Notes: a model not told the origin generated them from the sequence alone. A stretch of DNA of 64,000 bases from Variovorax guangxiensis (GCF_003952165.1 NZ_RXFT01000001.1:1054001-1118000); one strand, 5' to 3'; numbered from the stretch's first letter, positions 24,485-34,422 are shown. Translations and numbers: made by a program.

Positions 24485-26337
24485 CAGAAGGCGTCCTCGG
24501 GCAAAGCTGTACAGGTCGGATCACGGGTTTCGACCACGTTGAGCCATGCGCCGATTTTCGGCAGCTCGTAGTGGAAGAAATAGTCCGTGGCGCCGATCTT
24601 GCCAGCTGTTACCGCCCTCGCCTTTTCCTCGTCGGTTTGCAGGGCCTTGCCCGCGACGTCGAGCCAGATCCAGGCCAGCACCGTGTGGCCGAAGGCCTGC
24701 ATGTACGGCACCGCATTGGCCAGCGCGTCGGCCGGGTCGCTGGTGGACCAGGCGGCCTCGGTGGCGCTGCCGATGCGCTGCAGCGCGGCGCCCAGCGCCT
24801 TGGCGTGACCAGCCAGTGCCGGCACCTTGGCCGCGCGGCCGATGGTGTCGGTCATGCGCGCGGCCAGCAGCTGCAGGCCGCGGCCCTTCTCCATCAGCAC
24901 CTTGCGGCCGAGCAGGTCGGCCGCCTGGATGCCGTGGGTGCCCTCGTGGATCATGTTCAGGCGGTTGTCGCGCCAGTACTGCTCCACCGGAAAGTCGCGC
25001 GTGTAGCCGTAGCCGCCGTGCACCTGGATGGCCAGCGAATTCGCCTCCAGGCACCACTCGCTGGGCCAGCTCTTGGCGATGGGCGTGAGCACCTCCAGCA
25101 GCAGCCGCGCGTCGTCGGCGGCCTGCGCGTCGCCGGTCTTCTGCTCGTCGACAAGGCGGGCGCAGTACAGCTCCAGCGCCAGCGCGCCCTCGCAGTACGC
25201 CTTCTGGGCCAGCAGCATGCGGCGTACGTCGGCGTGCTCGATGATGCGCACCTGTGGCGCGGCCGAATCCTTGGCGACCGCCGTGCCGGCGGCTTCGGGC
25301 TTCTTCACCAGCCGGCCCTGCGGGCGGCTCTTCGCGTATTCGAGCGAGGCGTGGTAGCCGGCCATGCCGAGCATGGTGGCCGCCGTGCCAACGCCGATGC
25401 GCGCCTCGTTCATCATGTGGAACATGCAGTGCAGGCCCTTGCCGGGCTCGCCGACCAGGTAACCCACCGCGCCGGCCTTGCCGTCGACCGGGTACCTGCC
25501 CTCGCCGAAGTTCAGCAGCGTGTTGGTGGTGCCGCGCCAGCCCAGCTTGTGGTTGAGGCCCGCGAGCGCCACGTCGTTGCGCTGGCCCGTGAGATTGCCC
25601 TGGGTATCGACCATGCGCTTGGGCACGATGAAGAGCGATATGCCCCTCGTGCCGGGCACCAGCCTGCCGTTCTCGTCGGGAATCTTCGCCAGCACGATGT
25701 GCACGATGTTCTCGGTCAGCTCGTGGTCGCCCGCCGAGATCCACATCTTGTTGCCCGTGAGGCGGTAGCGCGGACCCAGCGGATCGTTCTGGAAGTCGTC
25801 GCCATCAGGCACCGCGCGCGTGGCCACGTCGCTCAGCGACGAACCGGCCTGCGGCTCCGACAGGCACATGGTGCCCGCCCAGCGGCCCGAGAACTCGTTC
25901 TTGGCGAAGACCTCCTTCTGCATCTCGGTGCCATGCACCATCAGCAGGTTGGCGTTGCCGCTGGTGAGCATGTTCGAGCCGATGCTCACCGAGGCCATCG
26001 CGAAGAAGCTGTTGGCCGCGGCCTGCAGCGTGTAGGGCAGCTGCATGCCGCCGATGTCGTAGTCCTGTGCCGCGCTCATCATTCCCGACTCGACGAAGGC
26101 CTTGTGCGCATCGTGCGTGGCCTGCGGCAGCACGACCTTCTCGCCGTCGAAATGCGGCTCCTGCGTATCGACCGTGCGGTTGAACGGCGCGTACTTCTCG
26201 CGCGCGATGCGCTCGCAGGTGTCGAGCACGGCGTCGAAGGTCTCGCGCGAATGGTCGGCGAAGCGCTCGCGCTGGTTGAGGGATTCGGCGTCGAGCCAGT
26301 CGTAGAGCAGGAAGTCGAGGGTGGGACGAAGGCTCAT
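24484..26337 (-). CDS. Acyl-CoA dehydrogenase, DmdC-like long form
   Basis: 617 residues, the length of the DmdC/phenylacyl-type acyl-CoA dehydrogenases that carry an extra C-terminal domain. GTMCLSEPQAGSSLSDV is the FAD-binding signature near residue 165; KMWISAGDHEL and VHGGYGYTRDFPVEQYWRD are further family blocks. It performs the first oxidation of an acyl-CoA, passing electrons to ETF. It is downstream of the thiolase gene on the same strand, separated by a large palindromic repeat, and upstream of a coupled small membrane gene. The acyl chain specificity cannot be read from sequence; branched, aryl or thioether acids are possible. Confidence 0.9.
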   Translation of the reverse strand: MSLRPTLDFLLYDWLDAESLNQRERFADHSRETFDAVLDTCERIAREKYAPFNRTVDTQEPHFDGEKVVLPQATHDAHKAFVESGMMSAAQDYDIGGMQLPYTLQAAANSFFAMASVSIGSNMLTSGNANLLMVHGTEMQKEVFAKNEFSGRWAGTMCLSEPQAGSSLSDVATRAVPDGDDFQNDPLGPRYRLTGNKMWISAGDHELTENIVHIVLAKIPDENGRLVPGTRGISLFIVPKRMVDTQGNLTGQRNDVALAGLNHKLGWRGTTNTLLNFGEGRYPVDGKAGAVGYLVGEPGKGLHCMFHMMNEARIGVGTAATMLGMAGYHASLEYAKSRPQGRLVKKPEAAGTAVAKDSAAPQVRIIEHADVRRMLLAQKAYCEGALALELYCARLVDEQKTGDAQAADDARLLLEVLTPIAKSWPSEWCLEANSLAIQVHGGYGYTRDFPVEQYWRDNRLNMIHEGTHGIQAADLLGRKVLMEKGRGLQLLAARMTDTIGRAAKVPALAGHAKALGAALQRIGSATEAAWSTSDPADALANAVPYMQAFGHTVLAWIWLDVAGKALQTDEEKARAVTAGKIGATDYFFHYELPKIGAWLNVVETRDPTCTALPEDAF

Positions 26338-26367
26338 GAAATTCTCCAGGGGGTCGGGATCGGACAG

Positions 26368-26477
26368 CCGAACGCAAAAGAGGTACGGGAAATACGCAGA
26401 AGTCGCAGAGAAAAACCAATCAAATTCTGGTTTCTCTTCTGCGACTTCTGCGTAACCTTCGCGACCTCTGCGTTCGG
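26368..26477. repeat. Long imperfect palindrome (REP-like), copy 1
   Basis: Arms of about 50 bp (26368-26418 and 26428-26477) around a 9-bp centre. Best-matched core is TACGCAGAAGTCGCAGA and its complement. Outer ends CCGAACGCA / CTCTGCGTTCGG are shared with copy 2 at 31498-31603. It lies between the thiolase stop and the next gene's start, so the RNA could fold into a long hairpin that affects termination or mRNA stability. Confidence 0.8.
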
Positions 26478-26507
26478 AAGTCCGAATTCAGCGGCTCAGG
26501 TGGAAGC

Positions 26508-27683
26508 TCAGAGCACCTCGAACACGCCCGCGGCGCCCATGCCGCCGCCGATGCACATCGTGACCACGACCTTCTTCGCGCCGCGGCGCTTGCCTTCGAT
26601 GAGCGCGTGGCCCGTCAGGCGCTGGCCGCTCACGCCATAGGGGTGTCCCACGGCGATGGCGCCGCCGTTCACGTTCAGGCGGTCGGCCGGAATGCCCAGC
26701 TTGTCGCGGCAGTAGATGACCTGCACGGCGAAGGCTTCGTTCAGCTCCCACAGGTCGATGTCGTTCACCGTGAGGCCCAGGCGCTTGAGCACCTTCGGAA
26801 TGGCGAAGACGGGGCCGATGCCCATCTCGTCGGGTTCGCAGCCGGCCACTGCGAAGCCGAGGAAGCGGCCCATGGGCTTCAGGCCCTTCTGCTGCGCGTA
26901 CTTCTCGTCGACCACCACGCAGGCGCCGGCGCCGTCGGAGAACTGGCTGGCGTTGCCGGCCGAGATCAGGCCGCCGGGCAACGCCGGGCGGATGCCGCTG
27001 ATGCCTTCCTTGGTGGTGCCTGGGCGGATGCCTTCGTCGTTCTCGACGGTGACTTCCTTGGTACGCAGGCCCATCACGGGGTCGGCTACGCCGGCCAGCA
27101 CGGTGATGGGGGCGATTTCATCCTTGAACTTGCCGGCTTCCAGCGCGGCGGTGGCGCGCTGCTGGCTCTGCGCGCCGTATTCGTCCATGGCGTCGCGGCC
27201 GATGTTGTAGCGCTTGGCGACCTGCTCGGCCGTCTGCAGCATGTTCCAGTAGATCTCGGGCTTGTTCTTCACCAGCCACGGGTCGGCCAGCATGTGCTTG
27301 TTGGCTTCGTTCTGCACGCACGAGATGCTCTCGACGCCGCCGGCCACGTAGACCTCGCCTTCGCCCGCGATGATGCGCTGGGCCGCGGTGGCGATGGTCT
27401 GCAGGCCCGAGGAGCAGAAGCGGTTGATGGTCATGCCCGAGGTGGTGATCGGCAGGCCGGCGCGCAGCGCGATCTGGCGCGCGATGTTGGAGCCGGTGGC
27501 GCCTTCGGGCGTGGCACAGCCCATGATGACGTCGTCGACCGATGCGGGGTCGATGCCGGCGCGCTGCACGGCGTGCTGCACCGCGTGGCCGCCCAGCGTG
27601 GCGCCGTGCGTCATGTTGAAGGCACCCTTCCAGCTCTTCGCGAGCGGCGTGCGGGCAGTGGAAACGATGACGGCGCTGGTCAT
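26508..27683 (-). CDS. Acetyl-CoA C-acyltransferase (thiolase)
   Basis: 391-residue thiolase, standard length. The acyl-accepting Cys is in [12 protein letters not shown] near residue 90, the His in [16 protein letters not shown] near 350 and the second Cys in [13 protein letters not shown] near 380; all three catalytic positions are intact. It cleaves 3-oxoacyl-CoA to acetyl-CoA and a shortened acyl-CoA, the last step of beta-oxidation, together with the hydratase/dehydrogenase fusion encoded upstream. The M20 peptidase gene lies between them. Degradative (FadA-like) use is inferred from neighbours. Confidence 0.92.
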   Translation of the reverse strand: MTSAVIVSTARTPLAKSWKGAFNMTHGATLGGHAVQHAVQRAGIDPASVDDVIMGCATPEGATGSNIARQIALRAGLPITTSGMTINRFCSSGLQTIATAAQRIIAGEGEVYVAGGVESISCVQNEANKHMLADPWLVKNKPEIYWNMLQTAEQVAKRYNIGRDAMDEYGAQSQQRATAALEAGKFKDEIAPITVLAGVADPVMGLRTKEVTVENDEGIRPGTTKEGISGIRPALPGGLISAGNASQFSDGAGACVVVDEKYAQQKGLKPMGRFLGFAVAGCEPDEMGIGPVFAIPKVLKRLGLTVNDIDLWELNEAFAVQVIYCRDKLGIPADRLNVNGGAIAVGHPYGVSGQRLTGHALIEGKRRGAKKVVVTMCIGGGMGAAGVFEVL

Positions 27684-27738
27684 GGTGAGGTCCTTTGAAG
27701 CAGATGGAAGGGAAAAGAGATTGCTGTAGCGGTTGTCG

Positions 27739-29214
27739 TCATTGCGCCGGAGCAGCGTTGGCGTTGCTCAGGAGCTGGCGGTAGAAGCCGATCATCTCGC
27801 CGTAATTCGAGATGGCCAGGCGTTCGTTGTTGCCGTGGAAGCGCGCGAGGTCTTCGTTCTTCATGCGAAACGGCGAGAAGCGGAAGACGGCGTCGCTCAC
27901 GATGCTGAAGTGGCGCGAGTCGGTGGCCGCGGTCATGAGGCCCGGGGCCACCACCGCATCGGGAAAGCTCTGGCGCACGGCCTGTTCGATCGCGCGGTAG
28001 CCGGTGCTGTCGGTCGACGACACCGGTGACGGCTCGGAGTTGCCCGGGTAGGCCTTGATCTTGATGTCGTCGTTGCCCAGCGCCTTGCGCAGGTGCGCCT
28101 CGGTGCTGGCGATGGTGTCGCCCGGCAGGATGCGGAAGTTGACGGCAGCCTCGGCGCGGCCGGGCAGCACGTTGTCCTTGTTGCCTGCGCGAACGATGGT
28201 CAGCGCGGTGGTGGTGCGCAGCATGGCGTTGCTGCTCGGGCTCTTCTCGAGGATGCCGCGCACCAGCGGCTCGGTGAGCCACAGGTTGGAGAGCATCACG
28301 CGGTTGACGCCGCTCATCTCGGGCGCGAGCGCGCCGAACATCTGGCCGGCCACGCCCTTGATGCCGCCGGGCATCTGGTTGGCTTCGAGCCGCGCCAGCG
28401 CCGCGCTCATGCTGCCGATGGCGCTGTGCTGCGGCGGCATCGACGAATGGCCGGGCGCGGTGTCGAGCGAGAGAAAGAAGGTGGCGTAGCCCTTCTCCGC
28501 CAGGCCGATGAGCGCCGCTGGCTGCTTCAGGCCCGGCAGCACGCCGTCGAGCACCAGCAGGCCCTCGTCGAGCACCCAGTCGAGGCGCACGTTGCGCGAC
28601 TTGAGCAGTTCGGCGATGGGCAGCGCGCCGCGCAGGCCGCTCACCTCCTCGTCGTCGCCCATCACGAGGTAGACCGTCTGCCTCGGCTTGAAGCCGCTGC
28701 CGATGAGCAGCTCGATGGCTTCCATCTGAGCGAACAGGTTGCTCTTGTTGTCGAGCGTGCCGCGGCCCCAGATGAAGCCGTCCTTGATCTCGCCGGAGAA
28801 GGGATCGACCGTCCACGCCTTCTCGGTACCGGGCGCGATGGGCACCATGTCCTGGTGCGCCATCAGCGCGACGGGCTTGGCCTGCGGGTCGGTGCCGGCC
28901 CAGGTGTAGAGCAGCGCCTTGTTGCCCACCACTTCCTTCTTCAGGGTGGCGTGCACCTTCGGGAACTGCTGCTCGAGGTAGGCATGCAGCTTGTCGAACT
29001 CGGCCGCGTTGGCGGCCGGGTCGTCGAGGCCCGATACCGTGCGGAACGTGATCGCCGTGGACAGCCGCCTGGCGGCCGCCTGCAGGTCGATGTCCAGCTT
29101 GGGCGCGGGCGCCACCGCCAGCTGGCGCGACGGCGTGGTCCAGGTCTTGACCGCCACGGCGGCCGCGAGCAGCACAACTGCCAGCAGCAGCCCGAGGAAG
29201 ATGCGTTTCAACAT
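27739..29214 (-). CDS. M20 family metallopeptidase, carboxypeptidase S-like, membrane-anchored
   Basis: 491 residues: an N-terminal hydrophobic segment at about 4-22 acting as signal anchor, then an M20 dizinc peptidase domain. Metal and catalytic residues are visible in MAHQDMVP (His and Asp), [10 protein letters not shown] (bridging Asp) and GDDEEVSG (catalytic Glu pair), with a late His near the C-terminus. The length and these blocks match carboxypeptidase PM20D1/CPS-like enzymes, which can hydrolyse or form N-acyl amino acids. Its place between thiolase and FadB-type genes makes an N-acyl-amino-acid substrate, releasing a fatty acid for oxidation, an attractive but unproven idea. Confidence 0.85.
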   Translation of the reverse strand: MLKRIFLGLLLAVVLLAAAVAVKTWTTPSRQLAVAPAPKLDIDLQAAARRLSTAITFRTVSGLDDPAANAAEFDKLHAYLEQQFPKVHATLKKEVVGNKALLYTWAGTDPQAKPVALMAHQDMVPIAPGTEKAWTVDPFSGEIKDGFIWGRGTLDNKSNLFAQMEAIELLIGSGFKPRQTVYLVMGDDEEVSGLRGALPIAELLKSRNVRLDWVLDEGLLVLDGVLPGLKQPAALIGLAEKGYATFFLSLDTAPGHSSMPPQHSAIGSMSAALARLEANQMPGGIKGVAGQMFGALAPEMSGVNRVMLSNLWLTEPLVRGILEKSPSSNAMLRTTTALTIVRAGNKDNVLPGRAEAAVNFRILPGDTIASTEAHLRKALGNDDIKIKAYPGNSEPSPVSSTDSTGYRAIEQAVRQSFPDAVVAPGLMTAATDSRHFSIVSDAVFRFSPFRMKNEDLARFHGNNERLAISNYGEMIGFYRQLLSNANAAPAQ

Positions 29215-29253
29215 TGGCGGTCTTGGTCCCGGCTCAGGTTCTGCGCGTCGTCA

Positions 29254-31359
29254 TCAGCCGAAGGACTTGCCTTCTGCCACCAGCTTCTGGATCAGCGGCG
29301 CGGGCTGCCAGAACTCGGCGTCGTCGCGCGGGTTCTTGGCGAAGCGCTTCATCGTCTCGGCCACGTTGTACAGGCCGACCTGCGAGGCGTAGTGCATCGG
29401 GCCGCCGCGGTAGATCGGGAAGCCGTAGCCGGTCAGGTACACCATGTCGATGTCGCCCGACTTGGAGGCGATGCCGTCTTCCAGGATGTGCGCGCCTTCA
29501 TTCACCAGCGCATACACCAGCCGCTGCACGATTTCCTCGTCGGAGATCTTGCGCGGCGTGATGCCCAGCTCCTTGCGGTGGTCCTCGATCATCTTGTTGA
29601 CCAGCTCCGACGGGATGGCGTCGCGCTTGCCGGCCTGGTAGTCGTACCACCCTGCCCCGGTCTTCTGGCCGAAGCGGCCCAGTTCGCAGAGCTTGTCGGC
29701 CGTGCGGCTGTACTTCATGTCGGCGCGCTCGACGGCGCGGCGCTTGCGGATGGCCCAGCCGATGTCGTTGCCGGCCAGGTCGCCCATGCGGAACGGGCCC
29801 ATGGCGAAGCCGAACTTCTCGATGGCCTTGTCCACCTGCTGTGGCGTGGCGCCTTCGTCCAGCAGGAAGCCGGCCTGGCGGCTGTACTGCTCGATCATGC
29901 GGTTGCCGATGAAGCCGTCGCAAACGCCCGAGACCACGGCCGTCTTCTTGATCTTCTTGCCAATGGCCATGACCGTGGCCAGCACGTCCTTGGCGGTGGC
30001 CTTGCCGCGCACCACTTCCAGCAGCTTCATCACGTTGGCGGGGCTGAAGAAGTGCATGCCGACCACGTCCTGCGGACGCTCGGTGAACGACGCGATCTTG
30101 TCGACGTCGAGCGTGGAGGTGTTCGATGCCAGGATCGCGCCCTTCTTGGCGACGCGGTCGAGTTCCTTGAACACTTTTTCCTTCACGCCGATTTCCTCGA
30201 ACACGGCCTCGATGATGAGGTCGGCGTCCTTCAGCTCGTCGTAGCTGAGCGTGGTGCTCAGCAGCGCCATGCGCTGCTCGTACTTGTCCTGCTTGAGCTT
30301 GCCCTTCTTGACCTGGGCTTCGTAGTTCTTGCGGATGGTTGCGATGCCGCGGTCGAGCGCTTCCTGCTTCATCTCGAGGATGGTCACGGGAATGCCCGCG
30401 TTCAGGAAGTTCATCGAGATGCCGCCGCCCATGGTGCCGGCGCCGATCACGCCGACCGACTTGATCTCGCGCTTGGGCGTGTCTTCCGGCACGTCGGGGA
30501 TCTTGCTCGCGGCGCGCTCGGCCATGAACAGGTGGCGCAACGCCAGCGACTCGGGCGTGAACATCAGCGAGGTGAAGATGCGGCGCTCTTCGGCCATGCC
30601 GGCGTCGAACTTCATCTTGGTGGCGGCCTGCACGGCATCGACGCACTGCAGCGGCGCGGGGTAGTTCTTCGACATGCCGCCGACCATGTTCTTCGCGAAC
30701 TGGAAGTAAGCATCGCCCTGCGGGTGCTTGCACGGCAGGTTGCGCACCAGGGGCAGCTCATCGCCCGTCTTGCCGGCCACGCTCTTGGCGAAGGCCACGG
30801 CCTCGTCGAACACCGATTCGGCCGAGGCGGCCAGCTTGTCGAACAGCTTCTGGCCGGGCACCGACGCGAGCAGCTCGCTCTTGACCGGTTCGCCGCTGAC
30901 GATCATGTTCAGGGCCGTCTCCACGCCCAGAACGCGCGGCAGGCGCTGCGTGCCGCCCGCGCCGGGGATCAGGCCCAGCTTGACTTCGGGCAGCGCGACG
31001 TTGGTGCCGGGAGCGGCCACGCGGTAGTGGCAGCCCAGGGCCAGTTCGAGGCCGCCGCCCATGCACACCGAGTGGATGGCAGCGACGATGGGCTTGGGAG
31101 AAGCTTCGAGCGCAAGGATCACGCTCAGCAGGTTGGGCTCCTGCAGCGCCTTGGGCGTGCCGAACTCCTTGATGTCCGCGCCGCCCGAGAACGCCTTGCC
31201 GGCGCCGGTGATGACGATGGCCTTGACGGCGTCGTCGGCATTGGCCTTGGACAGGCCGTCGGTGATGCCGATGCGCGTCGAGAAACCGAGACCGTTGACC
31301 GGAGGATTGGTCATGGTGATCACGGCGATATCGCCGAGCACTTTGTATTCAGCCGTCAT
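29254..31359 (-). CDS. Fused enoyl-CoA hydratase / 3-hydroxyacyl-CoA dehydrogenase (FadB/FadJ type)
   Basis: 701 residues. Residues about 1-190 are a crotonase domain with both catalytic glutamates (GGGLELALG and [18 protein letters not shown]) and the [10 protein letters not shown] oxyanion segment. Residues about 295-480 are the NAD-binding 3-hydroxyacyl-CoA dehydrogenase domain ([12 protein letters not shown]), with the catalytic His in GMHFFSPAN, followed by two C-terminal helical domains. It carries out the middle two steps of beta-oxidation. The usual partner thiolase is encoded two genes downstream. No dedicated isomerase feature could be judged. Confidence 0.93.
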   Translation of the reverse strand: MTAEYKVLGDIAVITMTNPPVNGLGFSTRIGITDGLSKANADDAVKAIVITGAGKAFSGGADIKEFGTPKALQEPNLLSVILALEASPKPIVAAIHSVCMGGGLELALGCHYRVAAPGTNVALPEVKLGLIPGAGGTQRLPRVLGVETALNMIVSGEPVKSELLASVPGQKLFDKLAASAESVFDEAVAFAKSVAGKTGDELPLVRNLPCKHPQGDAYFQFAKNMVGGMSKNYPAPLQCVDAVQAATKMKFDAGMAEERRIFTSLMFTPESLALRHLFMAERAASKIPDVPEDTPKREIKSVGVIGAGTMGGGISMNFLNAGIPVTILEMKQEALDRGIATIRKNYEAQVKKGKLKQDKYEQRMALLSTTLSYDELKDADLIIEAVFEEIGVKEKVFKELDRVAKKGAILASNTSTLDVDKIASFTERPQDVVGMHFFSPANVMKLLEVVRGKATAKDVLATVMAIGKKIKKTAVVSGVCDGFIGNRMIEQYSRQAGFLLDEGATPQQVDKAIEKFGFAMGPFRMGDLAGNDIGWAIRKRRAVERADMKYSRTADKLCELGRFGQKTGAGWYDYQAGKRDAIPSELVNKMIEDHRKELGITPRKISDEEIVQRLVYALVNEGAHILEDGIASKSGDIDMVYLTGYGFPIYRGGPMHYASQVGLYNVAETMKRFAKNPRDDAEFWQPAPLIQKLVAEGKSFG

Positions 31360-31390
31360 GCTGCGTTCCTTGGTGTGAGAAGAAAAAGAA

Positions 31391-31414
31391 GAAAAAGCAC
31401 GAGTGTTCTTTTTC
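31391..31414 (-). terminator. Possible weak terminator between livF and the FadB-type gene
   Basis: On the minus strand GAAAAAG and CTTTTTC pair around a 10-base loop (AACACTCGTG) and are followed by TTCTTTTTCTTC. The stem is AT-only, so termination would be partial at best. The AACACTCG plus pyrimidine tract resembles the stronger terminator at 35407-35429. Confidence 0.3.
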
Positions 31415-31497
31415 GGGGGATTCTAGGCGTTTCGCGCGGCCCAACAATGGCACGCAGTCGCTGTAGAGACAAGGGCCGTGGATGCGGGAACGGGTAC

Positions 31498-31603
31498 CGA
31501 ACGCAGAAGACGCGAGGATTTCGCAAAGGACGCGAAAGGGAAAGCAGATCATTTTTTCTGACTTGCTTTCGCGTCCTTCGCGAAACCTTCGCGCCCTCTG
31601 CGT
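31498..31603. repeat. Long imperfect palindrome (REP-like), copy 2
   Basis: Two 38-bp arms (31501-31538 and 31566-31603) pair with five mismatches around a 27-bp centre. The arms are built from repeated CGCGAAGGACG-like units. The right end continues CGTCCGGAAATCCG, matching the end of copy 1 (CGTTCGGAAGTCCG). It lies between livF and the FadB-type gene, again in a spacer between co-directional genes. Confidence 0.82.
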
Positions 31604-31625
31604 CCGGAAATCCGCATCCAGCGGC

Positions 31626-32321
31626 CTAGACCTCCAGCCACTCCTTGCGGGTGGTGGCGTCGGCGCGCAGGCCGGCGGGGGTGCCGTCGAAGACGATGCT
31701 GCCGTGGCCCATGACGAGCGCACGGTCGGAGATTTCCATCGCGATGGTGAGCTTCTGCTCGATCAGCAGCACCGAGATGCCCTTGTCCTTGAGCGTGCGC
31801 AGGTACTGCCCCACCAGCTCCACGATCTTGGGCGCGAGGCCCTCGGTGGGCTCGTCGATGATGATCAGGTCGGGGTCGCCCATCAGCGTGCGGCACAGCG
31901 TGAGCATCTGCTGCTCGCCGCCCGAGAGCACGCCCGCCTCGGTGTGCTGGCGCTCCTTCAGGCGCGGGAACATGCCGTACATGTCGTCGAACGACCACCG
32001 GCTGCCCTTGCCCGAGCCCTTCTGCCCCAGCAGCAGGTTCTGGTGCACCGTGAGCTTGGGGAAGATGTCGCGGTTCTCAGGCACGTAGCCGATGCCGCAG
32101 TGCGCGATCTCGTAGGCCTTTCGGCGCAGGATGTCCTGGCCCTTCCAGTGCAGGCCGCCCTCGGCATGCACCAGGCCCATGATGGCCTTGGCGGTGGTCG
32201 AGCGGCCCGAGCCGTTGCGGCCCAGCAGCGCGACGATCTCGCCCGGGTTCACGTCGAAGGAAACACCATGCAGCACATGGCTCTTGCCGTAGTAGGCGTG
32301 GATGTCTTGAAGCTTCAGCAT
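31626..32321 (-). CDS. livF: Branched-chain amino acid-type ABC transporter ATPase LivF, Walker A Lys replaced by Arg
   Basis: 231 residues from the ATG at 32321 (MLKLQDIHAYYG), 1 bp after the livG stop. Cytosolic ATPase subunit of a HAAT importer. The signature LSGGEQQML and Walker B LIIIDEPTEGLAP are normal, but Walker A reads GRNGSGRSTT: the lysine that contacts ATP phosphates is Arg (codon CGC). LivG is canonical, so the transporter may have one impaired ATP site, or this may be a tolerated lineage variant. Last gene of livHMGF; a palindrome and weak terminator separate it from the FadB-type gene. Confidence 0.9.
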   Translation of the reverse strand: MLKLQDIHAYYGKSHVLHGVSFDVNPGEIVALLGRNGSGRSTTAKAIMGLVHAEGGLHWKGQDILRRKAYEIAHCGIGYVPENRDIFPKLTVHQNLLLGQKGSGKGSRWSFDDMYGMFPRLKERQHTEAGVLSGGEQQMLTLCRTLMGDPDLIIIDEPTEGLAPKIVELVGQYLRTLKDKGISVLLIEQKLTIAMEISDRALVMGHGSIVFDGTPAGLRADATTRKEWLEV

Positions 32322-32322
32322 T

Positions 32323-33093
32323 TCAGTGTCCAGCCCCTTGTGCATCGGCGACGGCGGAGCCCAGGTAAGCCTCCTGCACGCGTGCATTGGCGCGGACGGC
32401 AGCCGGCGTGTCGAAGGCGATCACCTCGCCATACACCACCACCGCGATCTTGTCGGCCAGCCCGAAGACCACGCCCATGTCGTGCTCCACCGTCAGCAGC
32501 GTCTTGCCGACGGTGACGTGCTTGATGAGCGAGATGAAGTGCGAAGTCTCCGTCTTGCTCATGCCGGCCGTGGGTTCGTCCAGCAGGATCACGCTGGCGC
32601 CGCCCGCGATGGTCACGCCGATCTCCAGCGCGCGCTGCTCGGCGTAGGTGAGGTTCACCGCGTGCACGTCGCGCTTCTTCTCCAGGCCGATCTGGCGGAT
32701 GAGTTCTTCCGTGCGCTCGTTGGCGTCGTCGAGGTTCGAGAGAAAGCGCAGGAAGGTGTACTTGTAGCCCAGGCTCCACAGCACGCCGCAGCGCAGGTTC
32801 TCGAAGACGGTGAGCTTCGGGAAGATGTTGGTGATCTGGAAGCTGCGCGACAGTCCCATGCGGTTGATCTCGTACGGCTTCATGCCGTCGATGCGCGTGC
32901 CGTTGAGCAGCACCTCGCCGCTGCTGGGCGCAAGCCGCCCGCTGATCAGGTTGAAGAGCGTCGACTTGCCCGCGCCGTTCGGTCCGATGATGGCGATGCG
33001 CTCGCCGGCCTTCACGGCCAGGTCGACGCCTCGGATGATGTCGGTCTTGCCGAAGCTCTTGCGCAGGTTCTTGAGTTCGAGTGAATAGGTCAT
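32323..33093 (-). CDS. livG: Branched-chain amino acid-type ABC transporter ATPase LivG
   Basis: 256-residue ATPase with intact Walker A (GPNGAGKST near residue 40), a LivG-type signature region (NLTYAEQRALEIG) and Walker B (VILLDEPTAGMSK), followed by the catalytic His in VEHDMGVV. The LivG-specific insertion between Walker A and the signature is present. Its ATG overlaps the livM stop (ATGA), and livF follows at once, so the three form one translational unit. Energises uptake by the LivHM channel. Confidence 0.93.
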   Translation of the reverse strand: MTYSLELKNLRKSFGKTDIIRGVDLAVKAGERIAIIGPNGAGKSTLFNLISGRLAPSSGEVLLNGTRIDGMKPYEINRMGLSRSFQITNIFPKLTVFENLRCGVLWSLGYKYTFLRFLSNLDDANERTEELIRQIGLEKKRDVHAVNLTYAEQRALEIGVTIAGGASVILLDEPTAGMSKTETSHFISLIKHVTVGKTLLTVEHDMGVVFGLADKIAVVVYGEVIAFDTPAAVRANARVQEAYLGSAVADAQGAGH

Positions 33094-34418
33094 GCCGTCT
33101 CCCGCCGCTTGATCTCGGCTTCGATTTCTTCCTGCGCATGGCCCCAGACCTTCGCGAAGCGCCGGCGCACCACTTCGAACACGCCCAGGCCGACAGCGAA
33201 CAGGACCACGGCGACCACCCAGGCCATGGCCGAGGATGTGTCGAGCTGCAGGCCGGCGAACGGCACCACCGGCCCGAGCGCCGCGTTGAGCTGCATGTGA
33301 TAGATCATCTCGACGATGGCCGCCGCACCCGCGAGCATGATGGCCGCGCCGACGAGAAGGCCCACGTACAGCAGGTAGAAGCGCTTGAACTTGCCGAACA
33401 GCGCCACGCGCACGTTCATCATGATCAGGCTGGCCACGCCGCCGGGCGCGAACATCACCATCAGCAGGAACACCAGGCCCACGTACAGCAGCCAGGCCTT
33501 GCTGAGCTCCGACAGCAGCACCAGCGCGAACACCAGCAGCGCCGCACCGATGATGGGCCCGAAGAAGAAGGTCGCGCCGCCGAGGAAGGTGAACAGCAGG
33601 TAGCTGCCCGAGCGCAGCCCGTTGAGGCTGTCGGCCGCGTTCACGATCTCGAAGTTGATGGCCGCCAGCCCGCCGCCGATACCGGCGAAGAAGCCAGCGA
33701 TGATGAAGGCGTAGTAGCGCACGCGCTGCGTGTTGTAGCCGATGAACTCCACGCGCTCCGGGTTGTCGCGCACCGCGTTCAGCATGCGCCCGAGCGGCGT
33801 GCCGGTGAAGGCGAACATCAGCCCGGTGCAGATGAAGCAGTAGACGGCGATCAGGTAGTACACCTGGTTCTGCGGACCGAAGTTGAGCCCGAAGAACGAG
33901 GCGCCGTACACGCGGTTGGTGGTGATGCCGCCCTCGCCGCCGAAGAAGCTGGGGAACATCAGCGCCATGGCTGCCACCAGTTCGCCCAGGCCCAGCGTGA
34001 TCATCGCGAAGGTGGTGCCCGACTTCTTGGTCGACACGTAGCCGAAGAGCGCGGCGAAGAACATGCCGCCCAGCCCGCCCACGAGCGGAATGAGCACCAG
34101 CGGAACCGGCAGCTTGCCCGCGCCGGCCAGGTTCATGGCGTGGATGGCGATGAACGAGCCCATGCCCACGTACACCGCATGCCCGAAGCTGAGCATGCCA
34201 CCCTGCCCCAGCAGCATGTTGTAGCTCAGGCAGATGATGATGAGATAGCCGATCTGCGACAGCATGGTCAGCGCCAGGCTGCTGGTGAAGATCATCGGCG
34301 CCACGATCAGCAGCAGCGCGAAGAAGGACCAGATCAGGATGCGGCCGATGTTCAGCGGCTTGAACCGGTAGTAGCGCACTGGCGTGGAGGTCGAAGCGGT
34401 TGTCGTTGCGGTGTTCAT
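33090..34418 (-). CDS. livM: Branched-chain amino acid-type ABC transporter permease LivM
   Basis: 442-residue inner-membrane permease, longer than the roughly 300-420 usual for LivM. The family core contains LSYNMLLGQGGMLSFGHAVYVGMG, and ten or more membrane helices are predicted. The extra length is an additional hydrophobic C-terminal stretch at about 310-420 plus a charged tail. It starts 4 bp after the livH stop and overlaps livG by 4 bp. It forms the channel with LivH. Confidence 0.92.
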   Translation of the reverse strand: MNTATTTASTSTPVRYYRFKPLNIGRILIWSFFALLLIVAPMIFTSSLALTMLSQIGYLIIICLSYNMLLGQGGMLSFGHAVYVGMGSFIAIHAMNLAGAGKLPVPLVLIPLVGGLGGMFFAALFGYVSTKKSGTTFAMITLGLGELVAAMALMFPSFFGGEGGITTNRVYGASFFGLNFGPQNQVYYLIAVYCFICTGLMFAFTGTPLGRMLNAVRDNPERVEFIGYNTQRVRYYAFIIAGFFAGIGGGLAAINFEIVNAADSLNGLRSGSYLLFTFLGGATFFFGPIIGAALLVFALVLLSELSKAWLLYVGLVFLLMVMFAPGGVASLIMMNVRVALFGKFKRFYLLYVGLLVGAAIMLAGAAAIVEMIYHMQLNAALGPVVPFAGLQLDTSSAMAWVVAVVLFAVGLGVFEVVRRRFAKVWGHAQEEIEAEIKRRETA

Positions 34419-34422
34419 CGCG

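Noticed and set aside
28093..31629. 1178-codon open frame on the plus strand over the FadB-type and M20 genes
   Set aside because: Composition is shadow-like and the opposite strand encodes complete enzymes with all catalytic motifs.
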